A DNA stretch of 63,649 nucleotides from Spirochaetales bacterium (GTDB lineage Bacteria > Spirochaetota > Spirochaetia > Treponematales > UBA12059). The notes beneath the pieces were generated by a model that saw only the letters and a program-made list of their open reading frames with translations, had not been told where the DNA came from and ran no database searches. The stretch is from the NCBI GenBank assembly GCA_016926955.1, contig JAFGNN010000081.1, positions 1 through 63,649 on the forward strand, in the 5' to 3' direction. A program made the position numbers and the translations under genes. This document shows, one piece after another, positions 25,616 through 33,985 of this stretch (positions are counted from its first letter, which is position 1; each line of letters opens with the position of its first letter).

Positions 25616-26994
25616 GTCCGGGGAACCTCGCCCTCGCCGGACGCGGAGGCCTGACCGGCTCCGCCGTCGATGTCGCCTGCCGCATCCGTCCCGGGCGCTT
25701 CCTCGATGCCATCCAGGTCGACCGCGTCGGCGGCCATCCTGCGGTCGGCGTCGCGGAGGCGGTTGGCCAGCGCCGAGATGATGCGGCGCGAGGCGCGGGC
25801 GTCGCAGGCGATCACGCGCTCGAACATCGCCGGCGGCAAGGCCACGAGGGTGGACTCGATGATGGCGGCCGCCGTCGCGCTGCGCTTCTCGCCGAGGAGG
25901 AAGGCCATCTCGCCGAAGAGCTCGCCGGGCTTGATCACGGCGGTCAGGCGGGAGGGGTCCGCCTCGCGGCCGAGGTAGATGCCGACGGAGCCCTCGGAGA
26001 GGAACCAGGCGGTCGGATCGTCGTCGCCCTCGCGGAAGAGCGACTCGCCGGGCGTGAGGACGCGGCCGTATCGGGCCATGAGGCGCGGCGGCGAACCGTA
26101 GAGCCAGCGTTCGAGCCCCTTGGCCCCGCGCGAGGCGTGCTGGTAGCGGGTGAACACGAGCGCGTCGAAGTCGGCCAGCACGGCGTCCAGCTCCGCGAAA
26201 AAGTAGTAGAGCGAGAAGAAGAGGTACACGTTGAGCAGGGCCACGACCAGGTTGCCGAGCACGCCGTAGAGCAGGCCTACGCGCGAGACGTTGATGGTGA
26301 AGCGGAGGATCGCCGAACCCACTTCGAAGGTGGCGACGCAGAGGGCAGCCATTGCGGCCTGGCGTTTCCAGACAGCCCTGCGCGCGGGCAGGAAGCCGTA
26401 GGTGGCCGTGATGACGAGGAAGAGGACTGCGGTCGACGCGAGGTCGAGGGCGACGCGGGCGAGGACGCCGGGCGCGCCCGCGTCCAGGGCTCGCGCGAGG
26501 AAGCGCGCGCCCGCCTCGAAGGCGGACGAGGCGAGCAGGACCGCCACTACCACCACGATGACGACGATCTCGCCGCCTATGGTCCAGACGTTTTCGCGGA
26601 CCGGGTCGGCGCCTTCGCCAGTGCCGTGCACGACGCGCAAGCCCCGCTGGATGGATAGGACGAAGACTCGGCCCGTCCACAAAAGGGAGAGTATGGCGAC
26701 GAAGCCCGTCGCGTAGCCGAGCCGCTGGCTGTAGAGCGCGCGGATGACCGAAGCCGGATCGGCGCCGCCGAGGAAGGGCGCCGCGAGGTCGGCGAAACGC
26801 TCGGCGAGCACGCCGGGGTCCGGCAGGAAGAGGGTCGTCAGCCAGAAGACGACCAGCACCGCCGGCGCCGCGGAGAGCAGGAAGCCGTAGGCGCCCGCGG
26901 CGGCGTGGTTGGCCAGTTCCCGCTTTCCGAAGCGTTCGATGGCTATGGCGAGGCCCTGGGCCGCCAGGCGGAAGTGATGCTTGCGGGAGTCCAT
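25612..26994 (-). CDS. YihY/BrkB membrane protein fused to a cyclic-nucleotide-binding domain
   Basis: This encodes 460 residues. Residues ~1-290 are a YihY/BrkB domain with six helices (AAGAYGFLLSAAPAVLVVFWL, LGYATGFVAILSLLWTGRVF, LLYGVLGNLVVALLNVYLFF). Residues ~300-425 are a cNMP domain: LTPGESLFREGDDDPTAWFLSEGSVGIYL, then the phosphate-binding cassette GELFGEMAFLLGEKRSAT, in which the ligand-contacting Glu and Arg are kept. A short low-complexity tail ends the protein. The BrkB family has no agreed function and usually lacks such a domain. It is co-translated with a phosphodiesterase. It may respond to cyclic nucleotides. Confidence 0.85.
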   Translation of the reverse strand: MDSRKHHFRLAAQGLAIAIERFGKRELANHAAAGAYGFLLSAAPAVLVVFWLTTLFLPDPGVLAERFADLAAPFLGGADPASVIRALYSQRLGYATGFVAILSLLWTGRVFVLSIQRGLRVVHGTGEGADPVRENVWTIGGEIVVIVVVVAVLLASSAFEAGARFLARALDAGAPGVLARVALDLASTAVLFLVITATYGFLPARRAVWKRQAAMAALCVATFEVGSAILRFTINVSRVGLLYGVLGNLVVALLNVYLFFSLYYFFAELDAVLADFDALVFTRYQHASRGAKGLERWLYGSPPRLMARYGRVLTPGESLFREGDDDPTAWFLSEGSVGIYLGREADPSRLTAVIKPGELFGEMAFLLGEKRSATAAAIIESTLVALPPAMFERVIACDARASRRIISALANRLRDADRRMAADAVDLDGIEEAPGTDAAGDIDGGAGQASASGEGEVPRT

Positions 26995-27019
26995 CCCTTC
27001 AATGATCGGCCGGGCGGGG

Positions 27020-27067
27020 AGAAAAGAGAACGGCCTAAAGGGACCAGGCGCGTCCCTTCGGGCCGTT
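27020..27067 (-). terminator. Terminator at the end of the nqr transcript
   Basis: Arms around 27029-27044 and 27052-27067 (AACGGCC outer, GGGAC inner) form a long stem. On the minus strand it is followed by CTCTTTTCTCC. It lies ~33 bases past the last gene of the nqr cluster. Confidence 0.65.
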
Positions 27068-27099
27068 CGGTCCCCGCGCGGGAGAATCGGCTTTCGGCC

Positions 27100-27540
27100 C
27101 TACCCGACGACGCGCTTAAGCGCGCCGGGATCGAGGCGGAACGCGGAGCCCTCGCCCTGGCAGAAATGGTGCTTTTCGAGCATGTGGATCGAGAGGTCCG
27201 AATAGACGACGCGCGTCCCGTCCCGCTCGACGGTGACGGAATCCTTGTGGAAGGCCCCGTCGTCCCAGGGGCAGGGCAGGAGGCCGCGAGCGTCGCCGAC
27301 CGTCACCACGGCGCCGCCGACCGAGATGGGCTCGCCGAGGCCTCGGCGACCCTCGTCGCGGAGCCGCCTGAGCTCGGCCGCGACGGTCTCGAAGGCGAGG
27401 CCGAGGCGGCGGAACTCGGCCTCGTCCCGCGCGACGATGTCGGGGAGCGGCCGCGCGTCCGTTCCGAGGAAACCCTGCGCCGTTATCCGGCCGGGATGCA
27501 TGCGCTCGTGCGCTTCCTTGAATCCTTCGGTTTCCTTCAT
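27100..27540 (-). CDS. Conserved-looking small cytoplasmic protein at the end of the nqr operon
   Basis: This encodes 146 residues with no signal peptide or membrane helix. Notable blocks: ITAQGFLGTDARPLPDIVARD near the start, RRGLGEPISVGGAVVTVGDARGLLPCPW in the middle, and DLSIHMLEKHHFCQGEGSAFRLDP near the end. Two cysteines, three histidines and several Asp/Glu could bind metal or a cofactor. I do not recognise the family. It follows nqrF by 10 bases on the same strand and precedes the terminator, so it is the last gene of the nqr transcript and may help assemble or feed the complex. Confidence 0.7.
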   Translation of the reverse strand: MKETEGFKEAHERMHPGRITAQGFLGTDARPLPDIVARDEAEFRRLGLAFETVAAELRRLRDEGRRGLGEPISVGGAVVTVGDARGLLPCPWDDGAFHKDSVTVERDGTRVVYSDLSIHMLEKHHFCQGEGSAFRLDPGALKRVVG

Positions 27541-27550
27541 GGCCTCAACC

Positions 27551-28672
27551 TCACGCGAATTTGTCGAAGAAGATGTCCTTCTCCGCGACGCCGTTGTTCG
27601 TCATGACCGCGATGCACGCGTTGATCATGCCCGGGCTGCCGCAGAGGTAGCCCTCGAAGCCCTTCTCCTTCGGGATCCGCTCCTTGATGAAGCGGTCGAG
27701 CACGTCGGTGATGAGTCCCGTCTCGCCGGTCCACTTGTCCTCGGGCGCGGGCTCCGACAGCGCCGGTACGAAGTGGAAGCGCGGCATGCGCTTCTCGAGG
27801 GCGCTGAGCTCGTCGAGGTAGAACATGTCCTTGAGGCTGCGCGCGCCGAAGAAGTACCACACGTCCTTGTCCGGGTGAGCGTTCTCCGCCTCCATGTGCC
27901 GGAGCATGGACCAGAAGGGCGCCATGCCCGAGCCGCCGGCCACGCAGAGCATGGTGGCGCCCGTGTCGTGGACGCGGAACTCGCCGAAGGGACCGACCAG
28001 GCGCGCCTTCTGTCCCTGCTTGAGGTGCTTGTGCACCCAGGTGGTTGCGATGCCGCCGGGCACCAGGCGGATAAGCAGCTCGACCTTTCCCTTGTCGCCG
28101 GGCTTCGACGACATCGAGTAGGCGCGCTGCACTTCCTCGTCGAGGTCGCCGTAGGGAGGCACGACGATCTGCACGTACTGCCCCGGCACGAACTCGATCT
28201 CGGCCGGATCCTCGAGCGTGTAGGTGACTTCCTTGATGTCGTAGGTGAGGTCGCGGATGGAGCTCACCGTCGCCTCGAAGCGCTTGACCGAGAAGAGCTC
28301 CTCGGGCACCTCGATGGCGATGTCCTTCTTGAGCTTGATCTGGCAGGCCAGGCGCGTGCCGTCCGCGAGCTCCTCCTTGGAGAGGTAGGGCAGCTCGGTC
28401 GGCAGCACGGGACCGACCTCGCTCGTGACCTTGCACTTGCAGGCCCCGCAGGAGCCGCGGCCGCCGCAGGCGCTGGGCACGAAGATTTTCTGCGAGGCGA
28501 GCGTGCCGAGCAGGGGGGCGCCGCCCTTCACCTCGAAGCGCTTCTTGCCCTTGTTGATGTCGATGACCACGGTGCCGTAGTTGTTGACCACGCGGTCGGT
28601 CAGCGCTATGAGCAGGGCCAGGAAGGCCGTGATGCCGGAAACGACGAGCGGTCCGAGCAGGTAGGGGTTCAT
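27551..28672 (-). CDS. nqrF: Na+-NQR subunit F, NADH dehydrogenase with 2Fe-2S and FAD
   Basis: This encodes 373 residues. One N-terminal helix is followed by a plant-type ferredoxin domain with the cluster cysteines in SACGGRGSCGACKCKV and LACQIKL. Next are an FAD domain (RAYSMSSKPGDKG) and an NADH domain (CVAGGSGMAPFWSMLRH, GYLCGSPGMINACI), ending KDIFFDKFA. It takes electrons from NADH into the pump. At 373 residues it is a little shorter than the ~407 of Vibrio. It is the downstream structural gene of the nqrBCDEF order and distinguishes this locus from a plain RNF operon, which has RnfB/C instead. Confidence 0.95.
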   Translation of the reverse strand: MNPYLLGPLVVSGITAFLALLIALTDRVVNNYGTVVIDINKGKKRFEVKGGAPLLGTLASQKIFVPSACGGRGSCGACKCKVTSEVGPVLPTELPYLSKEELADGTRLACQIKLKKDIAIEVPEELFSVKRFEATVSSIRDLTYDIKEVTYTLEDPAEIEFVPGQYVQIVVPPYGDLDEEVQRAYSMSSKPGDKGKVELLIRLVPGGIATTWVHKHLKQGQKARLVGPFGEFRVHDTGATMLCVAGGSGMAPFWSMLRHMEAENAHPDKDVWYFFGARSLKDMFYLDELSALEKRMPRFHFVPALSEPAPEDKWTGETGLITDVLDRFIKERIPKEKGFEGYLCGSPGMINACIAVMTNNGVAEKDIFFDKFA

Positions 28673-28682
28673 GGCTTCCTCC

Positions 28683-29285
28683 TCACTGCACCGCGATCAT
28701 GCCAGAGAACCCGATGAAGCCCATGGCCATGAAGCCGATGGTGATCATCGTGATGCCAGCGCCCTTCAAGCCCGACGGCACCGGGTTGTTCTCGATGCGG
28801 CCGCGTATGGCCGCGAGCAGCATGATGGCCAGCCACCAGCCGAGTCCCGAGCCCGCGGCGAACACCACGGACTCGATGAAGGCGTACTGCCTGATCTGCA
28901 TGAACAGGATGGCGCCGAGGATGGCGCAGTTCACCGTGATCAGGGGCAAGAAGATGCCGAGCGACATGTAGAGCGCCGGGCTCGCGCGGTCGATGACCAT
29001 CTCGAGGATCTGCACCACCGCGGCGATGACGATGATGAAGACGATGAACGAAAGGTACTCGAGCCCGAGCGGCACGATCACGTAGTACAGCACCACCCAC
29101 GAGACGGCCGCCGTGATGGTCATGACCACCGTCACCGCGAGGCCGAGCCCGAAGGAGCTCTTGTAGTCCTTGGACACGGAGATGAACGAGCACATGCCGA
29201 GGAAGTTCGACAGGAGTATGTTGCTCGTGAAGATCGACGCGAAGAAGAGCGCGATCGGGTTCATCGTGAAGAATTCGAAGTCCAC
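28683..29285 (-). CDS. nqrE: Na+-NQR subunit E
   Basis: This encodes 200 residues with six helices of the NqrDE/RnfAE family. The GTG start at 29285 was chosen because TAAGGAGGAAGGGC directly precedes it; the next ATG is 7 codons later with no such site. Landmarks: LLSNFLGMCSFISVSKDY, where the Cys helps hold the membrane iron centre in NqrD/E, and AILGAILFMQ. It forms the membrane core with NqrD and carries electrons across the membrane. Confidence 0.93.
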   Translation of the reverse strand: MDFEFFTMNPIALFFASIFTSNILLSNFLGMCSFISVSKDYKSSFGLGLAVTVVMTITAAVSWVVLYYVIVPLGLEYLSFIVFIIVIAAVVQILEMVIDRASPALYMSLGIFLPLITVNCAILGAILFMQIRQYAFIESVVFAAGSGLGWWLAIMLLAAIRGRIENNPVPSGLKGAGITMITIGFMAMGFIGFSGMIAVQ

Positions 29286-29296
29286 GCCCTTCCTCC

Positions 29297-29959
29297 TTAC
29301 GCTTTCGCCGGGCTCGGCCCGGCCGCGGGTTTCGGCGCCGCCTTGGCGGCCTTGGCCGCGGCTTCGCGCCGCGCCTGCAGGTTCCGGGCGAGCCACATGA
29401 CCATGGCCACCAGGAAGAAGGCGCTCGGCGCCGTGATCATGATGGTCCAGGGGACGAAGCCTTCCGGCATGAGGCGGAAGCCGAGCACGGAGCCGAAGCC
29501 GAGGATCTCGCGCACGAGCGCGATGGCCACCAGCACCGCCATGTAGCCCAGGCCGCTCGTCAGGCCGTCCCAGAACGATATGAGCGGCCTGTTGGCCGCC
29601 GCGAAGGCCTCGGCCCTTCCCATGATGATGCAGTTGGTGATGATGAGGCCGACGTAGGGACCGAGCTGCCGCGAGGCCTCGGGCAGGTAGGCGCGGAGCA
29701 GGATGTCGATCAGGATGACATAGAAGCTGATGACCAGCACCTGGACGATCATGCGCACCTTGCGCGGGATCAGGTCCTTCATGAGCGAGAGGGTCCAGCC
29801 CGAGAAGGCCGTGGCCAGGCTGACGCCCACCGTCATGACCAGGGTGTTGCGGACGTTGTTCGTCACCGCCAGCGTCGAGCAGATGCCGAGCACCTGGATC
29901 AGCACGGGGTTGTTGAACCACAGGTTGTCCATGAGGATCTTGCCGGGTTTCGCGCTCAT
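29297..29959 (-). CDS. nqrD: Na+-NQR subunit D
   Basis: This encodes 220 residues of the NqrDE/RnfAE family with six helices. Landmarks: NNPVLIQVLGICSTLAVTNNVRNTLVM near the N-terminus (Cys ligand of the intramembrane iron centre) and GLIITNCIIMGRAEAFA (second Cys). A C-terminal Ala/Lys/Pro-rich tail of ~25 residues is an extra feature. The start overlaps the nqrC stop by 4 bases (ATGA). Together with NqrE it spans the membrane as an inverted pair. Confidence 0.94.
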   Translation of the reverse strand: MSAKPGKILMDNLWFNNPVLIQVLGICSTLAVTNNVRNTLVMTVGVSLATAFSGWTLSLMKDLIPRKVRMIVQVLVISFYVILIDILLRAYLPEASRQLGPYVGLIITNCIIMGRAEAFAAANRPLISFWDGLTSGLGYMAVLVAIALVREILGFGSVLGFRLMPEGFVPWTIMITAPSAFFLVAMVMWLARNLQARREAAAKAAKAAPKPAAGPSPAKA

Positions 29960-30588
29960 TTCCCGCCTCCCGCGACTTCCGCGAGCCGCGCTATCGCCTT
30001 GGCCAGGATGAGTTCCATGGCCTGGCTGGTGCGCGTCGCGCCCGAGACCCCGTCCACGAGGCCGTCGTCCGGATCGTTCGCGCCGGAGCCGCCGGCTTCC
30101 GCGCCCGCGGATATCCGGATCCGCCCGCCCGCGACTCGCTCGCCGCGGAACTGCTCCTTGAACCAGGGCTCGTCGATGCGTCCGCCCAGGCCGGGCGTCT
30201 CGTTCTGCGCGATGATCTGGATGCCGTCCAGTCGCTCGAGGCTTTCGCCCGCCGCGGCCACGATGGTGATTGCGCCCCAAAGCCCCGCCCCCGTCACCTC
30301 GACGGCGTAATGCCGCCCGTCCGGGCGCTCGGCGACATAGGCCCGGGGCGAGGCGCCCTCGATCGGGCGTACGGCGCTCGCGTAGAGGCTCGCGGCCTCG
30401 GCCGGACCCGAGTACCCGATGCCGAGGGCGTCGAGCACCGCGGCCTGGTTGGCGAATTCGCGGTTGGCGCGGACCTTCGGGGCGGTGGCTTCGTTGGCCG
30501 CCGCGAGTCCGGCCACGAAGACCGCGCAGGTGACGAACGAGAAGATCACCACGTAGGCGATGTTCTCGCGGTCGAATTTCTTCTTCAT
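29956..30588 (-). CDS. nqrC: Na+-NQR/RNF-type flavoprotein subunit C
   Basis: This encodes 210 residues. One N-terminal helix (YVVIFSFVTCAVFVAGLAAA) anchors a periplasmic FMN-binding domain. The flavinylation motif is LVDGVSGATRTSQAM, where the Thr after SGA is the expected covalent FMN site added by an ApbE/Ftp transferase. AQNETPGLGGRIDEPWFKEQF is the second family block. It overlaps nqrD by 4 bases downstream and nqrB by 4 bases upstream. It is shorter than Vibrio NqrC and closer to RnfG in size. Confidence 0.93.
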   Translation of the reverse strand: MKKKFDRENIAYVVIFSFVTCAVFVAGLAAANEATAPKVRANREFANQAAVLDALGIGYSGPAEAASLYASAVRPIEGASPRAYVAERPDGRHYAVEVTGAGLWGAITIVAAAGESLERLDGIQIIAQNETPGLGGRIDEPWFKEQFRGERVAGGRIRISAGAEAGGSGANDPDDGLVDGVSGATRTSQAMELILAKAIARLAEVAGGGK

Positions 30589-31532
30589 GCCGCGCCTCCC
30601 GCCGCTCCGGCCAGCCTGGCCTTCTTCCGGGCGGCCGCGTCGGCGGCCATCCGGTCGAAGAGGCTCGCGAAGGAGTTGCCGATCAGGATGGCGAAGCTGG
30701 TGCCCTCGGGGAAGAGGCTGAAGGTACGGATGACCACCGCGACCGCTCCGATCAGGAATCCGTAGGCCCACTGGGCGGGCGCCTTCTTCGGGGCCGTCAC
30801 CGGGTCGGTGGACATGAAGACCGCCACGAAGAGGAAGCTGCCCGCGAGCAGGCTCTCGAGCGGCAGGGCCTTGGCTACGCCCGCGAGGAGCAGGCCGCCA
30901 GCCGTGGCGAGCCCGCCGACCGCGGTCGCGGCCATCAGCTTCCAGTTGGCCGTCTTCGTGGCCGCCATGTAGACGGCGGCGGCCAGGATGAGGACGATCG
31001 GCGCCTCCCCGATCGTGCCGTCACGGAAGCCGAGCAGCAGGTCGAATATCGGCACGCTTCCGCCCGTCCGCATGAGATCGAGCGGGGTGGCGCCCGAGTA
31101 CGCGTCGACCGGGCCGAGGAGGCTTCCCGCCCCCATGCCGAAGCCGCCGTGGGGCAGCCACGAGGCGCCGAGAGCGCCCGCGAACGAGATGTAGACGAAG
31201 AGGCGGCCGGCTATGGCCACGTTGAACACGTTGCGGCCGAAGCCGCCGTAGACTTCCTTGGCCATGAACACGCCGAAGGCGATGCCGACCGCGACTATCC
31301 ACAGCGGAACCGCGGGGGGCATGGACAGGGCGTAGAGGGCGCAGCTGACCAGGACGGCCTCGCTTGTCTTCCCTCCCTTCTTACGCTCGAAGAGCCATTC
31401 GACGCCGACGCCGACCGCGAAGGTCACGGCGGCCACCGCGAGGGCCCGGAGCCCGTATGCCCAGATCGAGTACAACGCGATCGGCGCCAGGGCCCAGAGC
31501 ACTTTCCGCATCATCGGTTGCTTCTGGAACAC
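30585..31532 (-). CDS. nqrB: Na+-NQR/RNF-type membrane subunit B
   Basis: This encodes 315 residues from a GTG start, preceded by AAAGGAGATGGAAAC. There are about nine helices. The covalent-FMN motif is DAYSGATPLDLM. YGGFGRNVFNVAIAGRLFVYISF and FMSTDPVTAPKKAPAQWAYG are family blocks. It is about 100 residues shorter than classical NqrB (~410) and closer to RnfD, although the operon ends in nqrF, so it is assigned by context. It is the first gene of the operon; a promoter and short leader lie upstream. No nqrA is present on either side. Confidence 0.9.
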   Translation of the reverse strand: MFQKQPMMRKVLWALAPIALYSIWAYGLRALAVAAVTFAVGVGVEWLFERKKGGKTSEAVLVSCALYALSMPPAVPLWIVAVGIAFGVFMAKEVYGGFGRNVFNVAIAGRLFVYISFAGALGASWLPHGGFGMGAGSLLGPVDAYSGATPLDLMRTGGSVPIFDLLLGFRDGTIGEAPIVLILAAAVYMAATKTANWKLMAATAVGGLATAGGLLLAGVAKALPLESLLAGSFLFVAVFMSTDPVTAPKKAPAQWAYGFLIGAVAVVIRTFSLFPEGTSFAILIGNSFASLFDRMAADAAARKKARLAGAAGGAA

Positions 31533-31576
31533 GTTTCCATCTCCTTTCGGTACGGAGCCAGCATTTCGCTGGAGAA

Positions 31577-31604
31577 AGTATAAGCGAGCGGGCGCGCGGG
31601 GCAA
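31577..31604 (-). promoter_or_regulatory. Promoter of the nqrBCDEF operon
   Basis: On the minus strand TTGCCC (31599-31604) is followed after 16 bases by TATACT (31577-31582). A small CCAGC/GCTGG hairpin lies in the leader at 31558-31572, before the GGAG and the GTG start. Confidence 0.6.
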
Positions 31605-31710
31605 CGGGGAGCGGTAAAAAATTATAGAAATGCTCAAGTATCGAGGCGCGGTGTCCGGGCGCGCGTGCCGCGCCGGCCCGGGATCGCGTCGACGTCGAGG
31701 GCGGCCCCGC

Positions 31711-32238
31711 CTACTTCGCCCGCTTGGTAAAGCCCATTATGAGGCCGAGGGCCACCGACCAGAGCGCGGCGAGCCCGATCTGCCAGTCGGGCGGCAGGGC
31801 GAAAGTGAGCGTGTGCGCCGGGATCCAGAACCAGGCGAGCGTCGCGAAGCTCTTCCCTATGCCGGCGTAGCCCTTGGTCCCCGCGATCCAGTTGTCCGTG
31901 GTGCGGTGCAGCAGCATGAGCAGGAAGCCGAACTGGGCGTTGGTGGCGAAGCTCTTCGCGAAGGCGAAGAGGAGCGGCGCCTCGAGGACCTTCGCGGGAA
32001 GGAAGCCCTTGTGGACCAGCGCCTCGACGAAGCCGCCGAAACCGGTGAAGGCGTACTTCACCACGATGCCGATGAGTCCCCACACCAGGGCCTTGAGGAT
32101 CCACTCGAGGGCGCGCGCCGAGGGCTTGCGCCTGGCCGCGAGCACTCCGGCGAGTTCGCCGAGGGTGCCGAGAACGGCGAACTGGACGAAGGCGGAGAAC
32201 AGCACGTTGTTCCGGACCCAATCGAGATACCACTGCAT
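31711..32238 (-). CDS. Small four-helix membrane protein, possibly Mpv17/PMP22-like
   Basis: This encodes 175 residues with about four hydrophobic segments (FSAFVQFAVLGTLGELAGVLAA, ILKALVWGLIGIVVKYAF, FGFLLMLLHR, IGLAALWSVALGLIMGF). The C-terminal stretch HTLTFALPPDWQIGLAALWSV recalls the NF-x-VPP-x-x-R block of Mpv17-type proteins, but the match is loose. GGAGCTTCGC precedes the start. It lies upstream of nqrB on the same strand but is separated from it by the nqr promoter. Function unknown. Confidence 0.6.
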   Translation of the reverse strand: MQWYLDWVRNNVLFSAFVQFAVLGTLGELAGVLAARRKPSARALEWILKALVWGLIGIVVKYAFTGFGGFVEALVHKGFLPAKVLEAPLLFAFAKSFATNAQFGFLLMLLHRTTDNWIAGTKGYAGIGKSFATLAWFWIPAHTLTFALPPDWQIGLAALWSVALGLIMGFTKRAK

Positions 32239-32488
32239 GCGAAGCTCCGTTGATTGAGAGATTTTGGGGGGCGTCGCAGCCTCGGGCGGCCGCCGCGGCG
32301 ATTATATCACGCATCGGCGGCACCCGCTCCGGCTTCATCGCCGAGGCGGCCGTGGCGTATCTCGCGCGCGAGGGGCGTGATTCCTGAGTTTTCGCCGCCG
32401 GCCTTCGCCGGCGCCCGCGCATGACCGTTCCCGAAACCCGTGCTATCCTGAACCTCCCCCTGTCGGGAACCATGAGGAGGTTCGTCCC

Positions 32489-33754
32489 GTGCCCGTCGCC
32501 AAAGCAGTCCGCGCCGACCTGGAGCGCGCTTCGTGGATCCGCCGCATGTTCGAGGAAGGCCGCCGCCTGCGCGAGGCCGATCCCGACTCACCGGTCTACG
32601 ATTTCAGCCTGGGCAACCCCGACCTCGAGCCGCCCGAGGCCCTGCTCGACGCCCTGAGGGAACTTGTCGCCGACACGGCGAAGGGAACGCACGCCTACAT
32701 GCCGAACGTCGGCTACCGCGAGGCGCGGGAGGCCATAGCCCGCAAGGTGTCGCGAGAGCACGCCTTCCCCGTCGGCTGGAGCGACGTGGTCATGACGGTG
32801 GGCGCCGCGGGGGGGCTCAACGTCCTCCTCCACGCCATCCTCGATCCCGGCGACGAGGTCATCGTGGTCCGGCCCTGGTTCGCCGAATACCGATTCTACA
32901 TTAACAAGCACGGCGGGCGCATGGTCGAGGCGGACGCGGGGCCGGGCTTCACGCTCGACGTGGAGGCGATCCGCCGCGCGCTGAGCCTGAGGACCAAGGC
33001 CCTCATCCTCAACAGCCCGAACAATCCCACGGGCCGGATCTACCCGCGCGCCGATCTCGAGGCGCTGGCCGCCGTCCTCGTGGCCCACGGCGGGGCGACC
33101 GGCGTCTTCCCGACCCTGATCGTGGACGAGCCCTACCGCGACCTCGCCTACGAAGGGGTCGAGGTGCCGCCCGTCATGGACGCCTACCCGGAGACGGTGG
33201 TCTGCTCGAGCTTCTCGAAGAGCCTGTCCGTGCCCGGCGAGCGAATCGGCTACCTGGCCGTGTCCAGCCGCTGTTCCGAGAAGGCCCTGCTCATGGACGC
33301 GTTGGCCATGGGCATGCGCACCCTCGGCTTCGTCAACGCGCCGGCCCTGATGCAGCGGGTGGTGGCGCGGGTCGCGGACCGGAAGGCCGACATCGACTCG
33401 TACGCGCGTCGGCGGTCGCTGCTGCTGGAAGCTGTCCGGGGCGCGGGGCTCGCGTTCGCGCCGCCTGAAGGCGCCTTCTACCTGTTCTGCGAGGTTCCGC
33501 CGCGCGGCCCGAAGGGAAGGGAAAATGATGCCGCGCGAGCCGCCGCCGCCGGATCCGCGACGGGCGGCGCCGTTGCGGCGGAAAGCGCCGACATCGCGTT
33601 CGCCCTGTTCCTGAAGGAGTTTCGCGTGCTCGCGGTACCGGGCTCGGGCTTCGGCATGAGCGGCTGGGTTCGCCTCTCCTACGCCGTCGACGAGGCCCTG
33701 ATCCGCGGCGTCGCGCCGGTGCTGAAAGCGGCCCTGGAGCAGTGGCGGGAATAG
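32489..33754 (+). CDS. PLP-dependent aminotransferase, class I/II
   Basis: This encodes 421 residues, fold type I. The PLP Lys is in SSFSKSLSVPGERIGYLA near residue 243; NSPNNPTG and VDEPYRDLAYEG are cofactor-contacting motifs. The start is GTG with AGGAGG 8 bases upstream. A low-complexity Ala/Gly-rich insert (GPKGRENDAARAAAAGS and on, around residues 340-365) lies in the small domain and is not usual. It probably transaminates an amino acid such as aspartate, alanine or an aromatic residue; specificity is not readable. Confidence 0.9.
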   Translation: MPVAKAVRADLERASWIRRMFEEGRRLREADPDSPVYDFSLGNPDLEPPEALLDALRELVADTAKGTHAYMPNVGYREAREAIARKVSREHAFPVGWSDVVMTVGAAGGLNVLLHAILDPGDEVIVVRPWFAEYRFYINKHGGRMVEADAGPGFTLDVEAIRRALSLRTKALILNSPNNPTGRIYPRADLEALAAVLVAHGGATGVFPTLIVDEPYRDLAYEGVEVPPVMDAYPETVVCSSFSKSLSVPGERIGYLAVSSRCSEKALLMDALAMGMRTLGFVNAPALMQRVVARVADRKADIDSYARRRSLLLEAVRGAGLAFAPPEGAFYLFCEVPPRGPKGRENDAARAAAAGSATGGAVAAESADIAFALFLKEFRVLAVPGSGFGMSGWVRLSYAVDEALIRGVAPVLKAALEQWRE

Positions 33755-33772
33755 GGACAGGGCTCGCGCCCC

Positions 33773-33985
33773 TTAGTGGAATTCCTCGCTCTTGATGCCC
33801 AGTTGACGCTTGAGGATGCGGCGCCACAGACCCGGCGGAATCTCTTTGGAAAGCGCGAGGCTCACCTTGGTGAACAGCACGCGCCCGTCCGGTGCGATTT
33901 TTCGATAGTAGTGATGGTCCGTCGTGCGGACGAGGGTCCAGCCTTCCCGCTCGAGCCAGCGCTTCAGGTCAGCGAATCGAGGCAT
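33773..33985 (-). CDS. Small toxin-like protein (HicA-like / cytotoxic translational repressor type)
   Basis: This encodes 70 residues: MPRFADLKRWLEREGWTLVR, then TTDHHYYRK with a His pair and LFTKVSLALSKEIPPGLWRRILKRQLGI. The layout (N-terminal helix, strand with a conserved His, C-terminal helix) is that of small dsRNA-binding-fold toxins annotated as HicA-like or cytotoxic repressors. The start at 33985 lies 17 bases inside the upstream antitoxin gene, so it is translationally coupled. Antitoxin first and toxin second with overlap is the classic type II arrangement. Confidence 0.65.
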   Translation of the reverse strand: MPRFADLKRWLEREGWTLVRTTDHHYYRKIAPDGRVLFTKVSLALSKEIPPGLWRRILKRQLGIKSEEFH

